Shown: piece after piece, positions 1-10,600 of the stretch | Layout of the letters: the number at the start of each line of letters is the position of its first letter | Position numbering within the stretch: position 1 is the stretch's first letter | NCBI GenBank assembly: GCA_028456385.1 | Contig: JALNQF010000339.1 | Span: forward strand, 1-44,905 | Direction: 5' to 3' | From: Ophiosphaerella korrae | Lineage: Eukaryota; Ascomycota; Dothideomycetes; Pleosporales; Phaeosphaeriaceae | DNA: 44,905 nucleotides | Program-made: the position numbers and the translations under genes | The notes under the pieces: generated by a model | Seen by the model: only the letters and a program-made list of their open reading frames with translations | Told to the model about the DNA's origin: nothing | The model's database searches: none

Positions 1-131
1 CTAAAATAAAGTCCTAGATATTTTCTTTAAGATTTATGTTCGCTTATATTTTTAGCTATTTTATTCGGAGAGTTATTGCTAGTTAAAAACTATAACTTTT
101 TTTTTGGCTTTTTTTTCGTGTCACCCCACTG
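1..131. mobile_element. End of a DNA transposon (TIR-like, TA-flanked), truncated by the window start
   Basis: The stretch ends in CACCCCACTG followed by TA at 132-133, preceded by pyrimidine-rich DNA (runs of T around GGC). The same end recurs, RIP-damaged, at about 42950-42997, again followed by TA. Read inward it starts CAGTGGGGTGACACG, and a terminus of this style next to a TA dinucleotide suggests a Tc1/mariner/pogo-type element. No transposase is visible and the partner end lies outside the window, so the family is an inference. Confidence 0.5.
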
Positions 132-133
132 TA

Positions 134-369
134 TATAGTTGCACAAACAGATTACTTAAAGTATATAGTTAGTAGTAAGGTATATTATTAGGATAATATT
201 AGTAACCTAATCTCTAACTAAGAACGATAATACTTAACATCACCTATAAAGAATTATCTATTATTTATAGTTATTGCAGATTAACATACGTACTATTGTT
301 ATTAATTTCTAATCTACTAACAACCTACTAAAAGGTTGTTTATAGTCAACGACAAGCAACCCTATTCTA
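134..369 (+). repeat. Truncated LTR (3' part) of the resident Gypsy family
   Basis: From about 155 on, this stretch aligns by eye with the second half of the LTRs at 13194, 30181 and 41100. Shared landmarks are the tatatagttagtagta box, the attattaggataatatta box, taatctctaactaag, and a tail ending cccta. The first half of the LTR is missing and the DNA-transposon end at 131 sits in its place. No internal domain follows, so this is a solo or truncated LTR. Confidence 0.65.
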
Positions 370-1010
370 TAAATACTATTTCTAGTTTAGATAAGTATAC
401 TATTAATTTTATAAGCTAGTAGTTTAATAGCTATATTAGCTACTTTATAATACTATTGTATAAACCTTTATAATTAAATTTTAGAGTATTTAAGATAATA
501 AGTTATATTTTAGTTATATAGTAAGTAAAGAGGTAAATTATTTAAGTTAGTTAGATCTACTAATAATTAATTTTAAAAGCTAAAGTAGAGCGTTATTAGT
601 ATTATAATTAGTAATATACTAAGGCCTAATAGGTAAGCCTAAATCTATACTTATACTTAGTAGTTATTTTATTAGATTATTAAGATATAGTAGTATAGAG
701 ATAACATTTGTAATACTAAGAATAAATAGTAACCTTAGTAGTTTAGTAAGCTAAGTACTAGAATATATTTATATTGTAGTTGTAATAATTAACTTTAGAA
801 GTAAAAACTATAATATTAGCTTCTATTTTATTTAGTTAGATATTATATTTATAGGACTTTTTTAGTAGTAATTAGGCTTTATAGACTAGCTAAGTTTACT
901 ACATACTCTTATATAAATAGAAATAATAGAGGTATACTAATTAAACTAGTAGCTTATGTAGTATAGGTTTAGCTTAAGCTTAGCTACTGTATCTTAGCTA
1001 CAAAGTATAT
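370..1010. other. RIP-degraded AT-rich sequence, unassigned
   Basis: TpA-saturated DNA with almost no TpG or CpA, and stops in all frames. I could not match it to the Gypsy internal domains or the Tc1 relic in this window. It may be part of another transposon. Base composition returns to normal abruptly at about 1010. Confidence 0.5.
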
Positions 1011-1640
1011 CAACAAGCGCTATTGCAAACCCATTTTCGCATAGATTGAGCTCAATTACGAATAAAGTTTTAACGCGTTCTCTAGTAGTTAGATCCTGTA
1101 CAGTGCTCCAAATAGCAATAGGTAGCATTCGGGGCTAGTGCTGTCGGCCCGTAGGCCGACTCCGCGTAAATTAGTCTCAGCCCGAGCGAGAGGCCGGAAC
1201 CCAGACAGTAAACTATGGCAACGCATGTACAGGGTCACTAAATGCCAAGTTGAGCCCCTACCTCAATTAACGTGAATTGTTATCTTTTGTTGCTCATCAG
1301 ACGCGAGGCGCTTCGTTAAACTGCCTGCTTCGGGTAATAACGATAGTAAATTAACCTAAAATCTTCATTTTTATTAGAGTTTAAGCCCGTAATACAGAAT
1401 TTGGCGTATAGGAAAAACTGGTGAACGAATTTCAGCACTAACAGGGGTTCAACTTCGCATTTGGTGACCTTGCATGTACATGTGAAACGCCTCGAATGCC
1501 AAGCCCGTATTGAGCCGTTCAATTGTCATTCGCTCGTAGCACTGCCCCCATTTGCTATCTAACTAAATAACACCTGCGATTCCTCAACCTATCTCAAACT
1601 CCTTCCTCGACACATACTTATCCCAATCACCCTGCTTCAG
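1011..1640. other. Base-balanced intergenic DNA upstream of the HD gene
   Basis: Normal composition with CpA, TpG and CpG all present. No convincing gene was seen: a 68-residue minus-strand frame at 1316-1522 has no recognisable domain. It holds a perfect hairpin at 1143-1160 and a loose inverted repeat (1092-1102 with 1226-1236). The last 80 bases before the gene are pyrimidine-rich, as often seen in fungal promoters. No clear TATA box was recognised. Confidence 0.55.
1143..1160. repeat. Perfect 7-bp hairpin in the upstream island
   Basis: GTCGGCC, loop CGTA, GGCCGAC. It lies inside a weak inverted repeat whose outer arms are CCTGTACA (1095-1102) and TGTACAGG (1226-1233). It could be the core of a short, old MITE or the terminal hairpin of a Helitron-like end. 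Neither is proven. Confidence 0.4.
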
Positions 1641-1673
1641 TTGCTTCTGTCAATACATATTAGTCCAACGGAG

Positions 1674-2720
1674 ATGCCATCTCCTACCGGCGCCGGAGTC
1701 CTCCAGACACACTTACTCATCGAGAATCATACAATCTTAATCCGGGATGAAATATACGGAGAGGAACTAGTCCATGAGCCAGTTCTCGTAGAGCTTCTTC
1801 GAAGCCCGGAGGTGCAGCGACTGCAAGGAATCTACCAGTATGGAGTCACTGGATTGTTGGGCCTGACACCGCGAGTCACGCGGCTCGAACATTCGGTCGG
1901 TGCATTTATACTCGTGCGAAGAGTTGGTGGCACGATTGAAGAACAAGTCGCTGCTCTTCTCCATGATATCTCCCATACCACCCTCAGTCACGACATCGAT
2001 CATGCCCTCTCCAAGCCTGGGGAAGAAAGCTATCACGAGGTACACAAGACACGGTATCTTGAGATGACGCGGCTACCGGACATCCTCGCCAGACATCGGA
2101 TCAACCAGAAGGTCTTCAAAGAAGAACTATTCCCCTTGGTGGAGATGCCATCGCCTCAACTGTGTGCCGATCGCCTAGACAATGCTTTACGCGACGCCGT
2201 CAGCTTCGGCAACCTTGCCATGCAAGACGCTAGAAGGGTTGTCGGCTCACTAAAGGCGTTTCCCAGTCCTATAGCAACCCGTCGTCTACTAGTGCTGGAC
2301 GATCCTCATGTAGCACTGATTCTTTCTCGTGCATACATCGCTACCGACAAAGATGTCTGGTCAAGTCCAGCCCACATCGATGTGTCTCAGCGGATGGGCC
2401 GGGTGATAGGCAAACTGGTGGAGGCAGGGTCCGTGAATGATAAGATGTTGTGGCAAACGTCCGATGCAGAGTTTTGGATTCTGCTTCGTCAAGCAGCTCA
2501 AGCAGCGAATCCTGAGCAGCTTCGTGCTATCGAGAGACTGGAAGAAGAAGGGATTCCAGAGGTAAACGGACTCCAACTACCACAATACGCTAAAATTCGC
2601 ACCCTCGATCCAGATGTTTGGCAAGGAGGAGAAAAGCAACCGGCACCGTTGTCGACAGTGTTGCCAATATGGGGGTCAGAGCGATTGCAGTACCTTCTCA
2701 GTCGTAGTCAGCATCGATGA
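1674..2720 (+). CDS. HD-domain metal-dependent phosphohydrolase (SAMHD1/dGTPase-like fold)
   Basis: Intronless gene of 348 residues. The open frame extends upstream to a TTG at 1641, but the first ATG is at 1674 with G at -3, so I use 1674. The HD signature is complete: H73 (RLEHS), H97-D98 (LLHDIS) and a distal D166 (CADRLDN), the four metal ligands of the HD superfamily. The N-terminal IYGE...PVL..LL.SP..QRL..I.Q.G block, about residues 27-60, resembles the dGTPase/SAMHD1-like branch, whose members hydrolyse nucleotides or other phosphoesters. The C-terminal half (KIRTLDPDVW, about 307-316) is typical of the same group. No signal peptide or membrane segment is evident, so it is probably cytosolic or nuclear. 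The exact substrate cannot be read from sequence. It is the only gene here without RIP damage, although transposons lie within about 1 kb on both sides. The C-terminus may once have been longer, because a coding-like run continues in another frame. Confidence 0.82.
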   Translation: MPSPTGAGVLQTHLLIENHTILIRDEIYGEELVHEPVLVELLRSPEVQRLQGIYQYGVTGLLGLTPRVTRLEHSVGAFILVRRVGGTIEEQVAALLHDISHTTLSHDIDHALSKPGEESYHEVHKTRYLEMTRLPDILARHRINQKVFKEELFPLVEMPSPQLCADRLDNALRDAVSFGNLAMQDARRVVGSLKAFPSPIATRRLLVLDDPHVALILSRAYIATDKDVWSSPAHIDVSQRMGRVIGKLVEAGSVNDKMLWQTSDAEFWILLRQAAQAANPEQLRAIERLEEEGIPEVNGLQLPQYAKIRTLDPDVWQGGEKQPAPLSTVLPIWGSERLQYLLSRSQHR

Positions 2721-2737
2721 TAACTATTACATCATAG

Positions 2738-2932
2738 ATAGCTATGGTCGCCTGCAGGCGCCAATACAGAATCTACAACTTGAACGTATGGCAGCACGGC
2801 ACAAGCTGTAAAGTAGATGAATATGAGCTTCTTGGTTGGTACGACGCGTGAGTCTCTACTTTTCAGCCATGTTCGCCTGAGATGCAACGCATCGAGGACG
2901 GTACCATGGAAGCGAACTCGATGTTTGTCTGA
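2738..2932 (+). pseudogene. Coding-like run with one in-frame stop, downstream of the HD gene
   Basis: In the frame beginning at 2738 the sequence reads through protein-like residues, including VDEYELLGWYDA (2813-2848). It meets a TGA at 2849-2851, continues with protein-like sequence to about 2929, and stops at 2930. This is neither the HD frame nor the overlapping frame at 2614-2811, which also looks partly protein-like. It may be a frameshifted tail of the HD gene or the remnant of a different gene. A GTGAGT...TTTTCAG pair at the stop is only 19 bases long, too short for a usual fungal intron. I do not recognise the family. Confidence 0.3.
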
Positions 2933-3396
2933 TGTCCGTAGCCGTCGGGCGCTTTTGAGCAGCTCCGAGGTAGCATCTCACTTTCGACGTGTTTATGCAC
3001 TTAAGGGTGATCTTCTTCAGGCTATCCGCTGATAGAGGCTGTATTCAGTAGCAGGAAGTTCTCATAAATATTGTCTTGAATGATTGGATTTTAGATGCTT
3101 GAGGTAATGACCGGTTATGCACATAATGATCAAACATGCCGTAACGTGGTTTACCGTACTGCCCGGCGCAACGCCCGATTTCCTCACCAAAACGGTAATC
3201 AAACATGAAGCTATGAAGCCATTATGCCACGTATAATAGCTATTACTGCAATATTTTCTGTAGTGAAGCTCTATAGGCCTTGATTAATATATATAGCTAC
3301 AGTACTAGGCCATAATTTGGAATATTTTCGCACGGGCCGCCCAACACGAGATCAACACCTCATCGTTTACAGCCACCCACCACCTATAATTATATA
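2933..3396. other. Intergenic DNA, right half of the base-balanced island
   Basis: Mixed composition with no recognisable gene. AT content rises after about 3220 and full RIP texture starts after about 3480. A short frame overlapping its left edge (2817-3032) has no domain and is probably chance. Confidence 0.45.
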
Positions 3397-3454
3397 GAAA
3401 CTCGGCAATTTTTTTATGTATTTAAAGATAATTAAATCAGTATTTAGTCTGCTA

Positions 3455-4480
3455 GCCTCGCGCGCGCCTACAGGCTTGAATTCTTCTCGGTATACTTATA
3501 ATAAGTTTACGTATAAGCGCACCTAGTATACGCTGCTAGCACTCCTTTAACGCGCTACAAAAGCCCTCCTACTCCTCTTTAGCTTATAAGGAGTTATTAT
3601 ATTGTAGATAGTGCTTATATATTATCTTTTTAAGATACTACTAGAGGTGCTTAATAGGGTTAAGGTTAAGTAAGTAGGGTATCTAAGTTATAAGTATAAT
3701 ATAGTATTAAGCTATCTATCTTATTATTATTATAGAAGTGTATATACGCGCGTTATCTTATATAAAAATCTAAAACTACTACTAGTTAGGTAGTAAGCTT
3801 CTACAAAGAGCTTTAATATAACTTTAGCTTAAGTAGCTACGTTGTTGTATATTCTTATCTCTCTCTATAATAACAAGTAGACTATAGCGTAGTCTACCTT
3901 GTTTATCTACACTAGGCGCTTATAGCTCTTAACCTTAGTAATTATCTCTAGCTTCTATTTCTCCTATATAAACTAAAAGCACTACTTGTAGTTATAGCTA
4001 GAGCCCTTCTAAAGAGAGTACTTATCTAAGAATTTAAGCGTACGCAAGTAATACTAAAAGTAATAGTACTATTAGTAGAACTACTAACGCTTTTAAGTAT
4101 AGATAGGCTTTAGTTTTAGCTACTTTTTATAGTAGTAATTAGTAAGGCTAATACTCTTAAGGTATCTATATAATGTTGTATAACTAGATAGCTTTAAAGG
4201 CGTCTTATCTATATTTATAAATACTCTAGCTTTAGCTACGCGCAAGCTTTATAATAGATAAGCTTCTTCTAATATAGTAATAGTATAGGTAAATAGCTAC
4301 TACAAGGTTTATCTTTTACGCTACCTATTTTATACTATTTCTTTATAATCTTACTTATAGCTAACTATATATACTTAAAAGACTCTATAGCTTTACTCTA
4401 CGCTATACCTACTAATACTATCCTAATAATATAGTCGCGTGTTTCCTAACAAATATTTAGCTTTCTATAAGTATTTCTAT
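3455..4480 (-). pseudogene. Tc1/mariner-family transposase relic
   Basis: On the minus strand one frame, allowing for RIP stops, preserves the plan of a fungal Tc1-like transposase. First comes a basic GRKR-like segment followed by a helix-turn-helix-like region (about 4310-4150). Next is a block reading TLKFLDKYSL at about 4040-4010, where family members have a first catalytic Asp in a SDE context. Then comes a KGSSYNYK..F segment. Near 3690-3640 is a damaged equivalent of the P.YSPDLNPIEH.W..LK signature with the third acidic residue. The frame ends in a basic tail near 3455. Length, about 340 codons, is normal for the family. Many TAG/TAA codons stand where Trp or Gln is expected, so it is inactive. 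Terminal repeats were not located. The assignment rests on motif order, not on a search. Confidence 0.7.
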
Positions 4481-5230
4481 ATATCTCTTATCTAAATTAG
4501 TGTTGTATAGCTATAGTTATAGTAGGTTAAAGTTAAGATTACCTTTAGAGCTATATTATAGGGTAGGCTTAGTATTCTAAACTTTTAAAACGTAACTATA
4601 TCTATATTTAACTAGTAGCTTAATTACTTAACTATAGTATAACTAAGATAGTAGTAGAGCTATAGTAGTACCTAAGGCCTCTCTACTATACTAAGGCTAT
4701 ATAAGTATCTACTTTAAGGCTACTCCTTTTATTTATTTTTAGTAGTTTTAAGAGCTTATTTAAGTTATTATTAAGTCTTATAAGTAGCTACTCTAGAAGC
4801 CTAATTAGCTACCTTCCTACCCTCTTATTCTTATATACTACTTAAGCTACTACTAAACTACTTAAAGCTTAGCCTATATCTTCTCCTCTAGTATACGAGC
4901 TCTCTTAGCTTTCTAGAGTTACTACTACTACTCTTCTAGCTTCTACTACTACTAATAGTTATATACTTCTTTTAACGTAAGTAGTAAGTAAGTAGTACCT
5001 CTTACTAGCTTTACGTACCTATTTAATTATTTAACTTAATAACGTAGAAGAGTAGATAGTAGATATTTATATAATAAATTAAGTAGTAGCTTCTTTATCT
5101 TTCTTATATATATATAAGTTATATCTAGTCTTTCTATAGCTCTTATAGTGCGCGTAAGCCTAGTAACTTACGCCTAATTACTCTTTATTTTAATACTAGT
5201 TACTAACTTAATACTATATAGCCTCTATCT
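4481..5230. other. RIP-degraded AT-rich sequence between the Tc1 relic and element E1
   Basis: No recognisable motif. It may hold the 5' part of the Tc1 element or another transposon. It ends exactly where the E1 LTR begins at 5231. Confidence 0.45.
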
Positions 5231-5677
5231 TATAATAGAGCTCTAAGTTATTAACTACTTAAAGCCTTAAGGGGGGAGAGGGTATAGGTAGATTAAAAGA
5301 TAATAACTAAGGTATAGATTATAATCGTGTAATAGGCTACAAACAATAATATAATTCCTAATAAAAGATGTTAAAGTATTATTACTATTAGTTAGAGATT
5401 AGATTACTAATACTATCTTAATAATATATATTACTACTAACTATATACTTCTATAAATCCTATAGCTTTATAGCCTTATATTTACTAAGATTATAAATTT
5501 ATAAAGTAGCTTTATAGCTTTGTATTTACTAAGATTATAATTTTATAAAGCTATTATATATTCTTATTATAATTAACTTCTTAATTAAAGTTACAACTCT
5601 ACTTATCTTATACTTTATTAGTACTTGTATTAGAACTAATTAGTTCTATCTTGTTTTCTCTTGTTACACCTATAATA
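5231..5677 (-). repeat. E1 3' LTR
   Basis: 447 bp, in reverse orientation from TATAATAG to CTATAATA, the RIP-changed forms of TG...CA ends. It carries two copies of a roughly 47-bp U3 repeat (about 5463-5560) containing tttactaagattataa. It is followed inward by the polypurine tract (minus strand AAGGGGGGAATAG). It is closest to the LTR at 44117-44562. Confidence 0.8.
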
Positions 5678-5689
5678 CTATTCCCCCCT

Positions 5690-6353
5690 TCTAGTAGGTT
5701 CTTGTTTTCTTATTCTAGAACTAAAGTTATTAATCTACTTTCTTTATTAATTAATCGTTCTTTATTACTCTCTATACCTTACTATTCTTAATATAATAAA
5801 TTACTTCTCGCTAACTATATTACTTAAAATATAGTTAAGATATTTCTTTATTCCTATTATACCTTATTAAGGCTTCCTTATCCTATATCTTTAAAAGATA
5901 GTAAGGCTTATAGTAAGTATATTTAGGCTAATATTTAGTACTACTATACTTCTTCTTGTATTTTACTTATAGACTATAAGTGTTTAATCTAAATATAGTG
6001 TCTTTCTACTAAGTTATATAGAGAGAGCTATTAATAAGGCTTAAGATAGATTATTATTATAGCTTATAGAAGTTAAAGCTAAGTACAAGTTAACTCTTTA
6101 TAAGCTAGTATATCTTTATACTTACGTTAAGCGTTTTTATAAAGTAAAGGCTTAAAATAACACTAAATTAATTAAATAGTCTTGTACCTTAGAGGCTAAG
6201 ATAGATCTTAAGGACGTAGTAGAGGCTACTCTAGCTCTTAGTATATTAGACGTTCCTATTATCTCTCTATCTAGTATTAATAACGTAGATTTTCTTAGTT
6301 TACTATAAGGCGTTCTAGAGGGTTTTAACTTTAGAACTCTTCTAGTTTCTTAA
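5690..6353 (+). pseudogene. E1 copy of the antisense reading frame downstream of pol
   Basis: It runs opposite to gag-pol and ends at TAA 6351-6353, overlapping the end of the chromodomain region. Its C-terminal part reads, with a few RIP stops, a charged coiled-coil-like stretch, then LEAKIDLKDVVEATLALS, then GVLEGFNFRTLLVS and stop. The same ending recurs in C, A, B and F. Its N-terminal part is Cys/Tyr-rich and in a different frame. Function is unknown. Confidence 0.55.
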
Positions 6354-9300
6354 AGTAATTAAGGCTATCTTCTAGTTTCTATATATCTTCTTATAGTTAT
6401 CCTTTTTTATCTATACTTATCTATTTTACTAAGTAGTAGTTTCTTCTATTATAGAATTAATATTATAAGATTTCTTTAACTTTCTAATCTTCTTATTCTC
6501 TATATATATCTACTTTGTATACTAGTAGTTCTACTTCTTGTAGTACTTTCTCTAGTAGTACTATATAGAATTTTAGGTAAAACCTTATCTTATCTAGTAG
6601 TCTTAGTTTAAATATAACTAGTATAACTTTCTTCTCTACTTTATATAGTCCTATCTTTACGTAATTTAGTTTTAAACTTAATTGTTTACTCTTAATATTT
6701 TTTTATACTAACTATACTTTTTCCCCCTTTTTAAATTAGGGTCCCTCTTAGTATTTTTGATTATAGTACTTTGCTATTTAATCTTATAAGAATTCTATAT
6801 CTTATTATAGTTAATTGTACATTTCTTTTAATCTATTAGTAAAGTTTTCTCTTCTTAGAGACTAAGATACTTTAAATCTTAGTATCTAGTATATATTAGA
6901 GTTAAATCTATAGTTTATAAAGAAGAGTAATATTCTAATTATTATATTTTTTACGCTATTATATACTAACTATACTATAGGTAATAACTATACCTAATTA
7001 TTTTAGTTGTAGTTTAGGTAGTATCTTAAATACTATTCTACTATTTAGTTTATACGTTCTAATTATTTATCTATCTATAGATAGTATACTATTAATATTG
7101 TATACTAAATTCCTAATAATACTACTATTGTTCCCTATAGTTTTAATATAAATCTTATATCTCTATCTATAATAATCTTATCTAGAATACTATACTAGCT
7201 AACTATAGTCCCTAGAACCTAGTATATAGTAACTTCTATCCTACTTTTTTCTTTATATAGTCTAAAGTATAAGTACTTTATAAGCTTATCTACTATTATT
7301 AGGATTCTATTATATTTAATTCCTAATATAAATAATTTTTAACTTAGGTAGTTTTGTAATAAAGTCTATTATAATAATACTCTAGGGCTATTCTAGTATT
7401 TTAACTAGTTATAATATTTTATATAGTACGTATCTATTATACTTATTTCTATAGTATTCTATATAATCTTATAGTACTTCTATTACTAGTTATCTTACTC
7501 TTAAGATATAAGAGTATCTTAAAAGCCTATCTAGTATTTTGTTAAAACTTTAGTATCTATACACTAGTAATTTTTAAAACTATTATATAAATTCTTTTTA
7601 TATCTTGTATAGAATATACGTTCTTCTATATACTTTTATAAGTCCTTCTTAGATTTTAAGTTTTTCTATTTCTTTAGAGACTTTTTATATTTCTACTTAA
7701 ATTTCTTTATCTAGCTTGTTACTCTTTCTTTTAAGTATTATAGCTATTCTAAGTATATTTAAGACTAAATATCTATTTTTATTCTTTACAAGAACTATAC
7801 TAGTAGTATTTACTTCTTCTTATAAATTTAGTCTCCTACTTAAGGCGTCTATAAATTAGTTATCTTTACCTTTTATATATATAATTTTAAAATTAAATAT
7901 TAATAAGTATTTCTACTATCTTGTATAGCGTTATAATAAGTCCTTATTTATTATAAATCTTATAAGATTCCTATAGTCTATATAAACCTTTGTTTAATAT
8001 TTTACTATTTATAAGTATACTCTTTATTATTTAAATACTTTGTAAATTACTAGTATTTCTTTGTTGTAAATTAGGTAGTTAAGCTCTACTAGCTTTATCT
8101 TCTTAGAGAAGTACTTTACTAAGTATTCTTATTTTATAGTTTAGTCTTCTTATATTAGTACTATTCTATAGACTAAATTTAATACATCTATTTTTACTAT
8201 TACTAGTAGTTCTAGGTTATATATTCTAATTACTAGGTATTCTATAAATTTCTATTTAATCTAGTTAAACGCTTTATTATATTCCTTAGTCTACTTAAAT
8301 AGTGTATCTTTTTTTATAAGTATTATTATTAGTTCTATTAGTTTAAACTATTTTACTATTAGCTTTTTATAAAACTTTACTAGTCTATAAAACTATTATA
8401 CTTCTTATAGGTTCTTTAGTGTTAGCTATTCTTAGATTATCTTAATCTTATCTAGGTTAATCCTTATCTTTCCTAGTTTTATAATAAATCTAAGGAAGTC
8501 TATTTCTTTTATATAGAATTTGTATTTCCTTATTTTTAGGAATAATTTGTTTTTTACTAGCTTCTCTAGCACCTTATATATATATTATACGTATTCTTCC
8601 TTTGTTTCTAAAAATATAAAGATATTATCTAGGTATATAAACGTAAATTTATCTAAGTATTCTCTTAGGACTATATTAATTCTTTCCTAAAATACTACTA
8701 GTACATATATTAACCTAAATAGTATAACTATATAATTAAATAGTCTATATTACGATCTAAATATAGTTTTCTATTCGTCTCCTTTCTTAATTCTAATCTA
8801 ATAGTAGGCGTTCTAGATATCTAGTTTTATAAAGATTTAGGCCTTCTATAGCTTGTTTTATATCTTATCTATATGTAGTAAAGACTATTTATTCTTATCT
8901 ATAATTGCGTTTATCTTTCTAAAGTCTACGTAAAGTTATTTATCTTTTATCTCTTTCTTATCTATAAATATAAGTCTATATACTACTAAGGTTTAGAAGT
9001 TTTATATCTATCTTTTCTTTATTATACCTTTAATAAATACTTATTTAATCTTTAATTCTTTTTTAGTTTTTTAGTATACTAGACTCTATCTTATATTTTT
9101 CCCTTCTTCTAATTTTATTACTAAGTCTTATAGCTAATATTCTAGAAGGTAGTTTTTAGGTTTAGTAAGTTATTTTTCTTATTTCTTATATTCTTCTAGG
9201 AATTCTCTTTTGTATATACTTATATTAGCTTTTAATATTTCCCTTGTAGGGTAACTAATTCTTACTATTCTCTAATTAATTCTTAGGTTAGTTATTTATA

Positions 9301-10600
9301 ACTATAGTATACCTAGTATTATTTCTTATTTATTATTAATTGTTGTTATATCTATAACTATATTTTTAATCTTTAGCTCTTCTAACTCTAATATAAAGGG
9401 TACTATTTTAAATCTTATAAGTTCCTAGAATATTTTTCCTTTAATTATACTTAGTTATTAAGGGTACTTCTTTATAGTATACTTTATTCCTTAATCTTCT
9501 ATAAATTTCCTTAATATAAAATTCCTTATAGCTCTACTATTAATTATAATTTCTACTTTTCTTCTTTAGTAAATTCTTTTTTTTATAATATATAAGCCTA
9601 TTATACTATTAAGCTTTGCTTACTAAGGCTATTTTGCGAATTCTCTATCCTTTTAGAGCTATTAGCCTACTTTCTATTTATAGTTTTTATATTTTAGATA
9701 TTTGTCTTCTATATATTTGTATAATAGTTTTCCTAAGACGTATTCTCTAAGTAGTTTCTTTTTAGGTCTAATTACTATACACTCTTTATTAGGTATACTA
9801 ATTAATTCTTAACCTTAAATATCTTTTCTTTAGATAGCTTTTGCGTAATTATATCCTTTCCTTTATACTAGCTAAGCGTAGTTTCTAGCCTTAGCTTCTC
9901 TATATACGTAATAGTTTATATTTAAGTATAATACCTAAGATACTTTAAAGTATACTAGATGTTCTAGATCTATTCTTTTATTGTCCCCTTCTTAGTGTTT
10001 ATTAGTAGTAGGTCTTGTTTATACTAAGATATAGTATACTACTAGTATACTTAGTATATAGGATTTATTAATCTATTATATATTTTTTATAAAGAACTAC
10101 TATTTTCTTTATATAAGTATTCCTCTTACTATAACTATATATTACTCTATCTATTATTAAAATAATATAAATTTTATATTCTTAGGATTACGCGCTTTCT
10201 AGTCTTTATATACTTTTTCTATACTTATAGCTAGTATATATTTCTAGATAAACTACTAATATTTCTTTCTTTCTACTATATCTATTATAGTATAGCTATC
10301 GTAGCTTCTATTAATTTAGGTATAGTCTATACCTTTTACTTTAACTTACTCTTTATTACTTCTTAGTTCTTTAAGGGCGACTATATTAGTCTCTTTAAGC
10401 TAATCTTAAATTCTTTCTTTTATTACTACTACTCTATTCTTCTATAAGAATTATCTTACTTCCTACTTACTAGAAAAGTATATATAGTAGTTATCTTTGT
10501 AATAAAAGGTCTAATAAAGTATTATATATTATAACTTTTTACTTACTACTACTTTTTCTTATATCTTAGCTTATACTTTTAGTACTTTTTTCTTGTCTTT
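6354..10600 (-). pseudogene. E1 pol relic (protease, RT, RNase H, integrase, chromodomain)
   Basis: Read on the minus strand. The protease DSGA box reads NSRA (9530-9541). The RT box YLDD reads YLDN (8624-8635). The first integrase catalytic Asp (I-D-F-I) is at 7364-7366. A degraded chromodomain lies at about 6360-6530. Domain order PR-RT-RH-IN-chromodomain is that of Ty3/Gypsy chromoviruses. Stops occur every few dozen bases, mainly TAG/TAA replacing Trp and Gln, so no product is possible. Confidence 0.75.

Noticed and set aside
1316..1522. 68-residue minus-strand open frame upstream of the HD gene
   Set aside because: No recognisable domain, odd composition and no supporting context; likely chance in base-balanced DNA.
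1641..1673. TTG start that would extend the HD protein by 11 residues
   Set aside because: Nuclear fungal genes start at ATG. The ATG at 1674 has a purine at -3, and the extra residues add no conserved motif.
1767..2045. 92-residue open frame on the minus strand
   Set aside because: It lies entirely inside the HD gene on the opposite strand and has no domain; it is a shadow of the coding sequence.
2361..2576. 71-residue open frame on the minus strand inside the HD gene
   Set aside because: Antisense shadow of a well-supported coding region.
2840..2866. GTGAGT...TTTTCAG as an intron rescuing the in-frame stop
   Set aside because: The interval would be only about 19 bases, well below the usual minimum for fungal introns, and no branch point fits.
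2817..3032. 71-residue plus-strand open frame after the HD gene
   Set aside because: The overlapping frame at 2738-2932 looks more protein-like, and this one has no motif.
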